Shown: positions 26,635 to 36,634 of the stretch, piece after piece | Numbering within the stretch: position 1 is the first letter of the stretch | How the letters are laid out: the number at the start of each line of letters is the position of its first letter | Assembly: GCA_003014445.1 (NCBI GenBank) | Contig: PYGH01000009.1 | Span: 19,671-83,670, forward strand | Reading direction: 5' to 3' | DNA length: 64,000 nt | Source of the DNA: Fusobacterium naviforme | GTDB taxonomy: Bacteria; Bacillota; Clostridia; Lachnospirales; Lachnospiraceae | Program-made: the position numbers and the translations under genes | Notes under the pieces: generated by a model | Told to the model about the DNA's origin: nothing | The model's database searches: none | Seen by the model: the letters and a program-made list of their open reading frames with translations, nothing else

Positions 26635-26684
26635 TTTACTAATCGTTCGCTTGTAATATACTATTCCCTTCGTATTCTGTCAAG
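26635..26684 (-). promoter_or_regulatory. Promoter and operator-like site of the LacI-type regulator gene
   Basis: TTGACA (26684-26679), a 17-base spacer and TATATT (26661-26656) make a near-consensus promoter. Immediately downstream, GATTAGTAAAA (26635-26645 region) shares the TTAGTAAA core of the operon operators, which suggests autoregulation. Confidence 0.65.
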
Positions 26685-26773
26685 AATCACCGAAACCCTG
26701 CGCTTTCCCCGGGACTGATCAATCTACCGCGACAGTGATCGGACAGCAAGAACTGCTCTCCAACAGATGAGCA

Positions 26774-26811
26774 GCAAAAGGGCCTGCACTCCTCTCCGGA
26801 AATGCAGGCCT
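26774..26811 (-). terminator. Terminator of the heat-shock operon
   Basis: Arms GGCCTGCA (26781-26788) and TGCAGGCC (26803-26810) form the stem; the minus strand continues CCTTTTGC. A smaller hairpin, GCCTCCGAAGGAGGC (26823-26837), sits between it and the dnaJ stop. Confidence 0.7.
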
Positions 26812-26846
26812 CCATGTGACGTGCCTCCGAAGGAGGCGGCGCCATC

Positions 26847-27983
26847 TTACTTAAACAGTCCCTTTTTCTTCTCCTTGCCGTCCATCGCATCGGCAAAGCC
26901 CTGAAGCGCCTCTCTCTGCGCCGCCGTGAGCCTGGTCGGGACATCCACCACAAGCGTCACATAGTGATCGCCGCGGATATTTTTATTTCTGAGAGAGGGG
27001 ACGCCCTTGCCGCGCAGACGCACGCGCGTATCCGTCTGGGTTCCCGCCTTCACCTCATACTCCACCTCGCCGTCCACGGTCCTGATGCGGATCGCACCGC
27101 CGAGTGCCGCCGTCGCAAAGGAAATCGGCACTGTGGAAAAGATGGTGGTCTCCTGCCGCTTGAATATGGGATGCGGACTCACAATGCACTCCACCAGGAG
27201 ATCCCCCCGCTCACCGCCGTTCACGCCCGGCTCACCGCCGCCCGCCATACGGACGGACAGGCCGTTGTCAATGCCGGCCGGAATGGTCACGCGGAAGGTC
27301 TTACGCTTCTGGTTATAGCCGGTTCCATTGCAGCCCGGGCACTTCTCCTTCACAACCTTTCCCGCTCCATGGCAGTTCGGACAGGTCTGCACGTTCTGCA
27401 TGGTTCCAAACATCGTGCGGCTCATCTGTACAATTTTTCCCTTCCCGTTACAGGTGGGACAGGTCTCCGGACTGGTTCCCGCCTTCGCACCGCTGCCGCC
27501 GCAGGAGCTGCAGGTCTCCTTGAAATTGACTGTGATCTCCTTCTCACAGCCAAAGACCGCCTCCTCAAAGGTCAGGCGCACGGAGCTGCGCACATTTGCA
27601 CCGCGCATAGGCTCATTCGCCGCCCGCGCTGAGCGCCTGCCGCCGCCAAAGAAATCACCGAATATTCCGCCGCCGTCTCCGAAGAGATCGCCGAAAATAT
27701 CGCCGAAATCGGCAGCATTCCCCTCGTAATAGCCACCGCCGCCCGCGGCGCCGTCAAAGGCCGCGTGACCAAACTGATCGTACTTTCTTCGCTTATCCGG
27801 ATCGCTCAAGACGGAATACGCCTCGCTGGCTTCCTTGAAGGCGGCCTCTGCCGCCTTATCGCCGGGGTTCGCGTCCGGATGGTACTTCTTTGCAAGCGCG
27901 CGGTAGGCCTTCTTCAATGCCGCATCGTCCGCATTTTTCGGAACGCCGAGCACCTCATAATAATCGCGTTTCTGCTCTGCCAT
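26847..27983 (-). CDS. dnaJ: Chaperone DnaJ
   Basis: A 378-residue type I Hsp40. It has a J domain with the HPD motif ([10 protein letters not shown]), a Gly/Phe-rich stretch at about residues 75-115, and four zinc-binding repeats ([32 protein letters not shown]). A C-terminal substrate-binding region follows. It stimulates DnaK ATPase and delivers unfolded clients. It is the last gene of hrcA-grpE-dnaK-dnaJ, 132 bases after dnaK, with a 10-bp GC hairpin in the gap. Confidence 0.98.
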   Translation of the reverse strand: MAEQKRDYYEVLGVPKNADDAALKKAYRALAKKYHPDANPGDKAAEAAFKEASEAYSVLSDPDKRRKYDQFGHAAFDGAAGGGGYYEGNAADFGDIFGDLFGDGGGIFGDFFGGGRRSARAANEPMRGANVRSSVRLTFEEAVFGCEKEITVNFKETCSSCGGSGAKAGTSPETCPTCNGKGKIVQMSRTMFGTMQNVQTCPNCHGAGKVVKEKCPGCNGTGYNQKRKTFRVTIPAGIDNGLSVRMAGGGEPGVNGGERGDLLVECIVSPHPIFKRQETTIFSTVPISFATAALGGAIRIRTVDGEVEYEVKAGTQTDTRVRLRGKGVPSLRNKNIRGDHYVTLVVDVPTRLTAAQREALQGFADAMDGKEKKKGLFK

Positions 27984-28042
27984 CGTGATCCTTTCTTCGC
28001 CTAGTTAAAAATCCCAATGCCGTACTCTCTTTGCGCTTTGAA

Positions 28043-28065
28043 CGGCGCGGCCTTGGGCCGCGCCG
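28043..28065 (-). other. GC-rich hairpin between dnaK and dnaJ
   Basis: CGGCGCGGCC (28043-28052) pairs perfectly with GGCCGCGCCG (28056-28065) around a 3-base loop. No T-run follows on the minus strand, so it is more likely an mRNA-stabilising or attenuating structure than a full terminator. Confidence 0.6.
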
Positions 28066-28115
28066 AAAGACTTAGTTCTTCAGAGTAAGCATAAATCTGA
28101 TTCCGCAAGAGCCGG

Positions 28116-30008
<1,893 letters not shown>

Positions 30009-30080
30009 TTATGATTCTGCCCCGGCAGTCGCCGAAGCCCTGTCTGTAATATCCTGTTGCCGCTCTTAAGCCCTCAGAAC

Positions 30081-30791
30081 TCAGTTTGCGACCTTCACCA
30101 TGCTGTGCCGCAGCACGCCGTCCTTGTAGTAGTATCCCTTCTGAAACTCCTCCACAACGACATTCTCTTCGAGGCTCTCGTCCTCTACGTGCATCACTGC
30201 GTTGTGCAGGGCCGGGTCAAAGGGCTTGCCCTTCGCATCCATGGGTTTCGCCCCCGCCTCCTCCAGGTTCTTAAGGAGCTGACGGTATATCATCTCCATA
30301 CCATCCGCATAGGGCTTAAGCTCCGGCGCGTCCGGTGCGCTCTCGAGACTCCGTTCGAAGTTATCGATCACAGGAAGGAGCTTCTCCAGCACGTTCTTAG
30401 CTCCGAGATCAAACATCGCCATTTTTTCCTTCTCCGTGCGCTTCCGGAAATTATCAAACTCCGCAAGGTTTCGCTTCAATCTGTCCGTGAGCTCCTCAAT
30501 CTTCTCATCCTTTGCGTCCTGCTTCGGTTTTGCCCGTCCCGTCTCCGGCGCAGACTTATCACTCTCCTCAGCCACAGCCGCCATAGCCGCGGCCTCCGCC
30601 GCAAGCTCCTCGGAGCTCTTCTGCTCCTCCGGCTGGTTTTCAGAGACTTCCTCCGCCTCCTTAGAAGTCCGCTGCGCCTCACACTCTGCCTGCCCGGAGC
30701 TCTCCCCGCCGACAGGAGCATTTACCTCTGTCTCTGCCCCTGCGGCCTTCTCCTTCTGCTCCGTTCCGTCCTCTTTTCTGTACTCGTTCAT
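30081..30791 (-). CDS. grpE: Nucleotide exchange factor GrpE
   Basis: A 236-residue GrpE, longer than the typical ~190 because of a low-complexity Glu/Ala/Lys-rich N-terminal segment of about 95 residues. The conserved part includes RNLAEFDNFRKRTEKEK in the long helix and GKPFDPALHNAVMHVEDE in the beta domain. It exchanges ADP for ATP on DnaK. The start at 30791 lies just beyond the hrcA stop; ATGs slightly upstream would overlap hrcA. Confidence 0.97.
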   Translation of the reverse strand: MNEYRKEDGTEQKEKAAGAETEVNAPVGGESSGQAECEAQRTSKEAEEVSENQPEEQKSSEELAAEAAAMAAVAEESDKSAPETGRAKPKQDAKDEKIEELTDRLKRNLAEFDNFRKRTEKEKMAMFDLGAKNVLEKLLPVIDNFERSLESAPDAPELKPYADGMEMIYRQLLKNLEEAGAKPMDAKGKPFDPALHNAVMHVEDESLEENVVVEEFQKGYYYKDGVLRHSMVKVAN

Positions 30792-30792
30792 T

Positions 30793-31833
30793 CTAAGTCT
30801 CATCCCTTCCAAAATGCTGATCCAGCTGACTCATAAGACTCCGCAGCGTGGTGAGCACCTTCTCATAATCCATGCGCTTCGGCCCGACAATGCCGATCGT
30901 GCCCCGAAGTCCGCCGCCAAGATCATAATTCGCAGTGACCATGCTGCAGTCATTCATCTCCGGTACCGGAGACTCATCGCCGATGAACACCTGTATCCCG
31001 TGGTGCTCCTCGTCTTCGCCGGTATTGACCTCCTTCAGGAGCCTGCGCAGCCTGTCCTTCTCCTCAAAGGTATCTATGATCCGGCTCGCGCTGTTGCCAT
31101 CTGTAAGTTCAGGATACTTAAACACATTCGTGGCTCCGCTGGTGTAAATCTGAAGATCCTCGTCATTCGAGAAGGACTCCGAGAGCTCGTTTAAGATGTG
31201 CTCGACCAGCTCCTTCTGAGCCCCTGCATCCTGCTTCAGCTGACGCATAATATCCAGATTGATCTCATTGATCGTGAGGCCGTTCAGTGTCGTGTTGAGG
31301 AGTATGTTCAGATTCAGGAGCTCCTGATCGCTGATCTCCGTCTCCGCAGGAATGATACGGTTGCTAATGATATTCCCCTCCACAACAATCACCGCGAGCA
31401 GCCTGTGAGCATCCATGCGTGAGAGCTGCAGCAGCTTGATCCTCGCCTTGTGCGCGCTGGGACTGCTGATCATCGCCGCGTAGTTCGTCTTCGCCGCAAT
31501 GAGTCGCGCCATCCGCTTCAGCACCAGCTCCAGGCGGTCCACCCGCTGAAACATCTGATCCTTCAGCTCCTGTACCTCGGCCTGTTTCTCCTTCAGGATC
31601 TCATCTACATAGAAGCGATAGCCCTGATCGGAGGGAATGCGCCCCGCAGAGGTATGAGGCTGAATCAGATATCCCATGTCCTCCAGATCACACATCTCAT
31701 TTCGGATCGTGGCGCTGCTGAGCTTACAGTCCGGGAGCTTCGAAATGGTTCTGGAGCCGACCGGCTCTCCGGTCTCCATGTAATTCCTGATCACCGCCTT
31801 CAGAATCATAATCTTGCGATTGTCCAGTTCCAT
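30793..31833 (-). CDS. hrcA: Heat-inducible transcription repressor HrcA
   Basis: A 346-residue HrcA. The winged-helix N-terminus contains LDNRKIMILKAVIRNYMET, GSRTIS and LSSATIRNEMCDLEDMGYL, with HTSAGRIPSDQGYR after it. It represses its own operon by binding CIRCE, with GroEL as usual modulator. The start at 31833 has GGGAG six bases upstream; an earlier in-frame ATG at 31863 falls inside the CIRCE element and is unlikely. Confidence 0.97.
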   Translation of the reverse strand: MELDNRKIMILKAVIRNYMETGEPVGSRTISKLPDCKLSSATIRNEMCDLEDMGYLIQPHTSAGRIPSDQGYRFYVDEILKEKQAEVQELKDQMFQRVDRLELVLKRMARLIAAKTNYAAMISSPSAHKARIKLLQLSRMDAHRLLAVIVVEGNIISNRIIPAETEISDQELLNLNILLNTTLNGLTINEINLDIMRQLKQDAGAQKELVEHILNELSESFSNDEDLQIYTSGATNVFKYPELTDGNSASRIIDTFEEKDRLRRLLKEVNTGEDEEHHGIQVFIGDESPVPEMNDCSMVTANYDLGGGLRGTIGIVGPKRMDYEKVLTTLRSLMSQLDQHFGRDET

Positions 31834-31852
31834 GTACCGCTCCCTTCCGTTA

Positions 31853-31879
31853 TTAGCACTCAATTATCAGGAGTGCTAA
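31853..31879 (-). promoter_or_regulatory. CIRCE operator
   Basis: TTAGCACTC, nine bases, GAGTGCTAA: an exact consensus CIRCE inverted repeat, 20 bases before hrcA. Confidence 0.98.
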
Positions 31880-31893
31880 CATCTACATTGCCT

Positions 31894-31922
31894 AATATAT
31901 TCCAGCCGACCAGCTTTGTCAA
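31894..31922 (-). promoter_or_regulatory. Sigma-A promoter of the hrcA operon
   Basis: TTGACA (31922-31917), a 17-base spacer and TATATT (31899-31894), directly upstream of CIRCE on the minus strand. Confidence 0.85.
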
Positions 31923-32048
31923 CTGCTTTCGTAAAATTTCACCATTTCAGGCATATTCCCCCCGCAGATAGCTCTTGCAATCCTTCTCCGGCTATAGTAA
32001 AGTGTTCGTAACAATTATGTAACATATGAGAAATCAAAGGAGCTTTCT

Positions 32049-32606
32049 ATGAAAAATATATGTATGCTTCGCCTCTCCACCACTCTGGTGCTCTCTGCAG
32101 CTCTCCTGCTCGCAGCGCCGGCTGAGAGCTATGCGGCAAAGATACGAAAAAATCGTCAGCCTGCCATATCCGCTGAGCAGAGTGCCCAGGCCGAGCAGGA
32201 CAGCAGCACCGGTCCTTCCTTTCAGAAGGGTACAGAGACAGGAAACGCGGAGCCTGTGAAAGACGGCGCTGCTGCAAATGCAGCCGCCACGGACACAGTC
32301 CCCGCAGAGACCGCTGCAACCGGCAGCGGAAAGGAAGTGTCGCTCGGCGTCTTCTGCACCAGCGGCTACTCCAACCCGCACGGCGAGCGCAGTGCGGACG
32401 GCTCCGTTCCGCAGGTAGGGCGCACAGTCTCCACAGACTGGTCTGTAATCCCGGCGGGCAGCAAAATACGTCTCGCAAACAGCGAGCTGATCTACACGGT
32501 CGAGGACCGGGGCGTGCACGGCAACTGGGTGGACGTCTATTACAGCACGGAGGCCGAGGCGGAGACACATGGGCTTCAGTATCTGGAAGTGTTTTTGATC
32601 CGGTAA
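32049..32606 (+). CDS. Secreted 3D-domain protein (shorter paralogue)
   Basis: A 185-residue protein with a signal peptide (residues 1 to about 28, ending near AAPAESYAA), a low-complexity Ala/Glu/Thr spacer, and a C-terminal 3D domain. That domain shows the conserved aspartates in STDWSVIPAGSKI, YTVEDRGVHGNWVDVYY and HGLQYLEVFLI. 3D domains occur in MltA-like lytic transglycosylases and Rpf/YocH/YuiC-type wall hydrolases, so a role in peptidoglycan turnover is likely. AAAGGAGC precedes the start. It has its own terminator and a 3D paralogue directly downstream. Confidence 0.83.
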   Translation: MKNICMLRLSTTLVLSAALLLAAPAESYAAKIRKNRQPAISAEQSAQAEQDSSTGPSFQKGTETGNAEPVKDGAAANAAATDTVPAETAATGSGKEVSLGVFCTSGYSNPHGERSADGSVPQVGRTVSTDWSVIPAGSKIRLANSELIYTVEDRGVHGNWVDVYYSTEAEAETHGLQYLEVFLIR

Positions 32607-32665
32607 AGCTTAACATTTTACTTTCATCTCAAATCTTAAGTTTATCCATATCATGTCAACAAGCC

Positions 32666-32710
32666 GGGGCGAAGTAACCATTTCGCCCCCATTTTTATGC
32701 TTTTTTTTGC
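32666..32710 (+). terminator. Intrinsic terminator after the first 3D-domain gene
   Basis: GGGGCGAA (32666-32673) pairs with TTCGCCCC (32682-32689), followed by ATTTTTATGCTTTTTTTT. Confidence 0.88.
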
Positions 32711-32730
32711 ATTTTTCTCCCACTTTTCTA

Positions 32731-32758
32731 TTGACAACCCCACTTTTCGTGTTATTAT
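32731..32758 (+). promoter_or_regulatory. Promoter of the second 3D-domain gene
   Basis: TTGACA (32731-32736), a 16-base spacer and TATTAT (32753-32758), about 45 bases before ATG 32804. Confidence 0.75.
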
Positions 32759-32803
32759 AGGCGTGTAAAAATATTACATAATTATTAAGAGGATTTTACA
32801 AAA

Positions 32804-33577
32804 ATGTTCAAGATGTTGTTGCCAATCAAGAAGGCCACCATATATCTCGTGGTTATGGCACTTGTCTTCTCCCCGCTGACTGTACTCGGCCTCTCAAAAA
32901 AGACCTATGCCGCGAACAGTTCCCAGTCAGGCATCCAGGCGACCTCTGCAGAGGCGGAGACGCAGACTGCCGCAGATAATACAGAACTGGTGCAAACAGA
33001 CACGGGAGAGAACAGCCCCATGCTGCGTACGCATATAGGCAGCGTCGCTGTACAGAACCCGACAGAACTCCCGGAGATCGATCAGCTGGATATCCCGGAG
33101 CTAAAGAGTGCCAGAATCGTCGCTCAGAATACCCTGATGGCAAAGCGGCAGGAGATGGATGAGGAGTGGCTGAAGGCCGTGCAGAGCGAGAACAGCGCGG
33201 CAGAAGAATCTGATGAGCAGACTCAGACTTCTGAAAATGAGAGCTCAGAGAACGAGAGCAGCTCTGGCTCCGCAGAGAACCCCGGCACTGTGAGCCTTGG
33301 AAGATTCAAGCTCACCGCCTACTGTCCCTGCTACCAGTGCTCCAAGGGCTGGGGCCGCATGACGAGCTCGGGAAAGATCGCCCAGCCACACCACACCATT
33401 GCGACAGACCCCTCAGTCATTCCGGAGGGCACCGTCGTCATGATCAACGGCGAGCGCTATGTCGCAGAGGATATCGGCGGCGGTGTCAACGGAAATCATA
33501 TTGACATCTTCTACGAGAGCCATTCTGTCGCGCTGGATTTCGGCGTACAGTACGCAGAGGTCTATGCAGTGTATTAA
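32804..33577 (+). CDS. Secreted 3D-domain protein with cysteine pair
   Basis: A 257-residue protein with a signal peptide or N-terminal membrane anchor (about residues 10-38), a long Ser/Glu/Gln-rich linker, and a C-terminal 3D domain. The domain begins LGRFKLTAYCPCYQCSKGWG, where cysteines cluster (CPCYQC), and has ATDPSVIPEGTVVMI and DIGGGVNGNHIDIFY with the conserved aspartates. This is the standard long form of the Firmicute 3D family, probably a wall-active hydrolase or transglycosylase. The shorter upstream paralogue has no such cysteine cluster. AGAGGA precedes the start. Confidence 0.86.
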   Translation: MFKMLLPIKKATIYLVVMALVFSPLTVLGLSKKTYAANSSQSGIQATSAEAETQTAADNTELVQTDTGENSPMLRTHIGSVAVQNPTELPEIDQLDIPELKSARIVAQNTLMAKRQEMDEEWLKAVQSENSAAEESDEQTQTSENESSENESSSGSAENPGTVSLGRFKLTAYCPCYQCSKGWGRMTSSGKIAQPHHTIATDPSVIPEGTVVMINGERYVAEDIGGGVNGNHIDIFYESHSVALDFGVQYAEVYAVY

Positions 33578-33642
33578 AGCAGCGCGAAGGTTTTCTTCTT
33601 CCCGCTGCAATCTGAATTGAATTCTGAAGATAATATTTTCCA

Positions 33643-33695
33643 AAAGGCGTGGAGCGAAGGGATTTCTCCCCTCCGCTCCACGCCTTTATTTTTAT
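33643..33695. terminator. Bidirectional terminator between convergent genes
   Basis: A 14-bp stem pairs AAAGGCGTGGAGCG (33643-33656) with CGCTCCACGCCTTT (33674-33687). T-rich sequence on the plus side (ATTTTTAT) and A-rich upstream sequence suit both the 3D gene and the converging kinase gene. Confidence 0.88.
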
Positions 33696-33731
33696 ATCAG
33701 GAATATGTCTATTCCGCAGAAGGCTGCACAT

Positions 33732-34913
33732 TCAGAATTCTATCTTTAACACACAGTCATGCTCCTCTTCGTGATTCAGGATAATGCTCACGATGCGGAG
33801 CAGCTGCTCTGCTCCGAGGGCCTCTCTGCTCTCCTCAAAGCTCTCCCATATAAGCTCTATGGGCTCTCCATAGGCGTGCCGCCCAAATCCGCCTCTCAGA
33901 AGATCATTCAGCGCATCCAGATTGTGACCGGTCGGCACAGAGCCATCTGTCAGAAGATGATCCATCTCGCGGTAGAATCCCTCAAGGTCACGGAAGCTGC
34001 CGCCATGAAGCACATAGCGTCTCCGCGTCCGCTCTTCCGCTGCTGCGGCGGCACTTTTCGGCGCACTCCGGTTCAGGCGACGCACCAACAGCGGCAGTGC
34101 CTTTTCGAACTTTACACCATACCAGTGTGCAGGGTCGTCTTCCGTCTGCAATATGCTCTCCACCACAAAATCTGCGGCAAGTGCTGTTGCCTCACAGGCG
34201 TCAAGCCCCTGCATGAGAGCTCCTGTAAAGGCTGCTGCGAAGCAGTCTCCAGTTCCATGGCTGCTCCTCGGAATGCGCTCCGTAAAGCAATAATGCAGCT
34301 CTCCGCTCGCGCAGTCATACACTGCATTGCCGAGCTGATCCGGCCGGAAGAAGATCCCCTTCAGTACCACCTTGCGGGCGCCAAGAGCAGACAGGCGCGA
34401 AAGAAGCTCCCGCACATAGTCTTCGGTCTGAACATCTGAAGTATACTCCATACCAGTCATAAAACAGGCCTCTGTGAGATTTGGCAGTATGATATCCGCC
34501 TTTCCGCAGAGCTCTGCCATCTTCTGCACAAACGGCTGGTCGAAGCCCTGATAGAGACTCCCATTGTCTGCCATGGCCGGATCTACAATCTTCAGGCCTC
34601 CCGGAAGCAAAAGCCTGTCCATAATCTCCCTCACCAGGGCGATCTGCGCTACACTGCCGAGATATCCCGTGTACACCGCGTCAAAACGGATACCCTCCTT
34701 CTCCCACTGGCTGCATATTTCCGGAATATCCTCTGTAAGATCCCGAAAGGTAAAGCCGTGGAATCCTGCTCCCGTGTGATTTGAGAGTACCGCAGACGGC
34801 AGGATGCAAGTCTCCACACCGCAGGCAGAAATGATGGGCTGAGCCACTGTGAGAGAGCACTGCCCCACGCAGGAAATATCCTGCACCGTCAAAATTTTCT
34901 TGTCCTGAGCCAT
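33732..34913 (-). CDS. Pyridoxamine/pyridoxal kinase fused to a C-terminal barstar-like domain
   Basis: A 393-residue protein. Residues 1-280 are a PfkB-fold pyridoxamine kinase (ILTVQDISCVGQCSLTVA, KIVDPAMADNGSLY, anion-hole motif HGTGDCF at 219-225), which makes pyridoxal/pyridoxamine 5'-phosphate. The family usually stops at about 280-290 residues. After a basic Ala/Arg linker (281-297), residues 298-393 resemble barstar, the barnase inhibitor: RYVLHGGSFRDLEGFYREM, then GHNLDALNDLLRGGF, IELIWESFEESREALG and CVLKIEF. The two aspartates of LDALND match those barstar uses to plug barnase. The frame is continuous, with no internal start. No barnase-like RNase gene is in the window. Confidence 0.85.
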   Translation of the reverse strand: MAQDKKILTVQDISCVGQCSLTVAQPIISACGVETCILPSAVLSNHTGAGFHGFTFRDLTEDIPEICSQWEKEGIRFDAVYTGYLGSVAQIALVREIMDRLLLPGGLKIVDPAMADNGSLYQGFDQPFVQKMAELCGKADIILPNLTEACFMTGMEYTSDVQTEDYVRELLSRLSALGARKVVLKGIFFRPDQLGNAVYDCASGELHYCFTERIPRSSHGTGDCFAAAFTGALMQGLDACEATALAADFVVESILQTEDDPAHWYGVKFEKALPLLVRRLNRSAPKSAAAAAEERTRRRYVLHGGSFRDLEGFYREMDHLLTDGSVPTGHNLDALNDLLRGGFGRHAYGEPIELIWESFEESREALGAEQLLRIVSIILNHEEEHDCVLKIEF

Positions 34914-35045
34914 ATGTTTACGCGCGCCCTTGACACAGGGCTTCCTTTCTCCCGGAGTTCCCCGAGTGCTTCTGTACTATATTATAATATAAGGTATGCC
35001 TATATACCGTAATGCCCGGCGCTCATTGCCACGCTTCCACCACTG

Positions 35046-35143
35046 AAGTCTTGGTTTCCAGTATAGCACAGAATCCCGGTGCCCTTGCAAAGATTCTATT
35101 TCGGTACTAAAATTAACTAAAGTGCGATAATCCACCAAGACTT
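35046..35143. repeat. Spaced 10-bp inverted repeat flanking a promoter
   Basis: AAGTCTTGGT (35046-35055) is repeated inverted as ACCAAGACTT (35134-35143). Between them lies a promoter-like pair for the plus strand. The arms could be a paired regulator site or a remnant of inserted DNA. Confidence 0.4.
35085..35113 (+). promoter_or_regulatory. Putative promoter of the rrf2-cysK unit
   Basis: TTGCAA (35085-35090), a 17-base spacer and TAAAAT (35108-35113), about 80 bases before the remnant rrf2 start. Two ACTAAA copies overlap and follow the -10. Confidence 0.5.
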
Positions 35144-35190
35144 TCGTTCCTCCGCCAAGTACGGATACGAACATCGGAACAGAAGCTTTT

Positions 35191-35500
35191 ATGGTAGTAT
35201 CAACAAGAGGGCGCTATGCACTCAGAGTTATGATCGATTTGGCGAAACAGAACAACGCTTCCTATACTCCTCTGCGGGATATCGCACGCAGAGCTCTGCC
35301 TGACTCTGCCCATGTGGAAAAAGCTGGACCATATCATCAATGAATTTTTTGACAGCTACACACTGGCAGATCTCCTCGCTCCAGCTCAGAGCGGAAAAGA
35401 TTCTGTCATATACTCAACTCTGCCCTTAAAAAATGTTAAGCTTCCCGATATTGACGAAATCCCGAAGGTTCGGAGCTCCAAGCCCTGCCAGAAGCCCTAA
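35191..35500 (+). pseudogene. Rrf2-family regulator, internally deleted and out of frame
   Basis: From ATG 35191 the sequence encodes VVSTRGRYALRVMIDLAKQ and PLRDIARR, the first ~34 residues of an Rrf2/CymR/IscR-type repressor, then runs out of frame to TGA 35341-35343. The family's C-terminal part reappears one frame over from about 35290: LTLPMWKKLDHIINEFFDSY, then TLADLL, ending at TAA 35498-35500. About 75 central residues, including the wing and any cysteine cluster, are missing. A single deletion near 35285-35297 explains both the loss and the frame change. It sits 13 bases before cysK, so a cysteine-responsive repressor has probably been lost. Confidence 0.82.
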
Positions 35501-35513
35501 AAGGAGTGCCTCC

Positions 35514-36446
35514 ATGTCCCGCATTTACAGCTCTGCCGATCAGCTGATCGGCCACACACCTCTGTTGCGCCTCTCCCGCGTTGAACAGCGCACAGGTGCA
35601 GGCGCCGCGATACTTGCCAAGCTTGAATACCTGAACCCAACCGGATCCGCAAAGGACAGAATTGCAAAAGGTATGCTGGATGATGCTGAAGCCCGCGGTA
35701 TTCTGCATCCCGGCTCGGTCATCATTGAACCCACCTCAGGCAATACCGGCATAGGCCTCGCCTCCGTCGCCGCAGCGCGCGGTTACCGCATCATCATTGT
35801 AATGCCGGATTCCATGAGTGCAGAGCGTCGAAGGCTCATGGCTGCCTATGGCGCCGAGCTGGTACTCACACCGGGCGCTGAGGGAATGGCCGGTGCCATC
35901 AAAAAAGCGGAAGCACTCGCACAGGAGCTTCCGAACAGCTTCATTCCCGGACAGTTTACCAATCCGGCAAATCCGGCGACACATCTTAACACCACAGGAC
36001 CGGAAATCTGGGAGGATACCGGAGGCAACGCAGACTACCTGGTTGCCGGCGTCGGCACCGGAGGGACCTTAAGCGGAAGCGGGCGCTACTTAAAAAACCG
36101 GAATTCCAAAATTAAAATAGTGGCAGTAGAGCCGGAAGGCTCTGCCGTGATCTCCGGAAGGCCCGCAGGACCGCACGGACTTCAGGGCATCGGGGCCGGA
36201 TTTATCCCAGATACCTTTGACAGAACCATCTATGATGAAATCATCACAGTATCTGACAAAGATGCCTATTCCACAGGACGCCTGCTCGGGAAATCCGAAG
36301 GGATACTCTGCGGAATCACCTCCGGCGCTGCACTCTGGGCTGCACTTCAGATCTCCATGCGCCCCGAAGCAAAGGGAAAAGCAATTGTAGTGGTGCTCCC
36401 AGACTCCGGGGATCGCTACCTCTCCTCACCGCTGTATGAAGCGTGA
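35514..36446 (+). CDS. cysK: Cysteine synthase (O-acetylserine sulfhydrylase)
   Basis: A 310-residue PLP enzyme that makes cysteine from O-acetylserine and sulfide. The PLP lysine is in the NPTGSAKDRIA motif, the substrate loop is EPTSGNTGIGLASVAA, and the phosphate cradle is GVGTGGTLSG. The start at 35514 follows AAGGAG and fits the family N-terminus (SADQLIGHTPLLRL). Its position behind a broken Rrf2 gene suggests that it was once under that regulator's control and may now be expressed without it. Confidence 0.95.
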   Translation: MSRIYSSADQLIGHTPLLRLSRVEQRTGAGAAILAKLEYLNPTGSAKDRIAKGMLDDAEARGILHPGSVIIEPTSGNTGIGLASVAAARGYRIIIVMPDSMSAERRRLMAAYGAELVLTPGAEGMAGAIKKAEALAQELPNSFIPGQFTNPANPATHLNTTGPEIWEDTGGNADYLVAGVGTGGTLSGSGRYLKNRNSKIKIVAVEPEGSAVISGRPAGPHGLQGIGAGFIPDTFDRTIYDEIITVSDKDAYSTGRLLGKSEGILCGITSGAALWAALQISMRPEAKGKAIVVVLPDSGDRYLSSPLYEA

Positions 36447-36474
36447 TTTCGCCCTGTACGCCTGACAATTCTGT

Positions 36475-36500
36475 CTGCCGCTTTTTGCGGCAGTTTTTTT
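36475..36500 (+). terminator. Intrinsic terminator of cysK
   Basis: CTGCCGC (36475-36481) pairs with GCGGCAG (36487-36493), followed by TTTTTTT. Confidence 0.9.
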
Positions 36501-36502
36501 AT

Positions 36503-36532
36503 TTGAACCAGAAACATTTCTAAAAATATGAT
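36503..36532 (+). promoter_or_regulatory. Putative promoter of the M20 peptidase/YfcC operon
   Basis: TTGAAC (36503-36508), an 18-base spacer and TATGAT (36527-36532), about 100 bases before ATG 36635. Confidence 0.5.
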
Positions 36533-36634
36533 TTAATACTTCTCAAAAGTGGTATGATTATATAAAAAGCTGTTTTATTACGCGTTCAGCGTGTATTTTT
36601 TGAGCAGCTCCAATTCATTCAGAAGGAGAGGTAT

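Noticed and set aside
34977..35174. 65-residue minus-strand frame upstream of the broken Rrf2 gene
   Set aside because: Overlaps the promoter region and inverted repeat, has no recognisable family and no good start signal.
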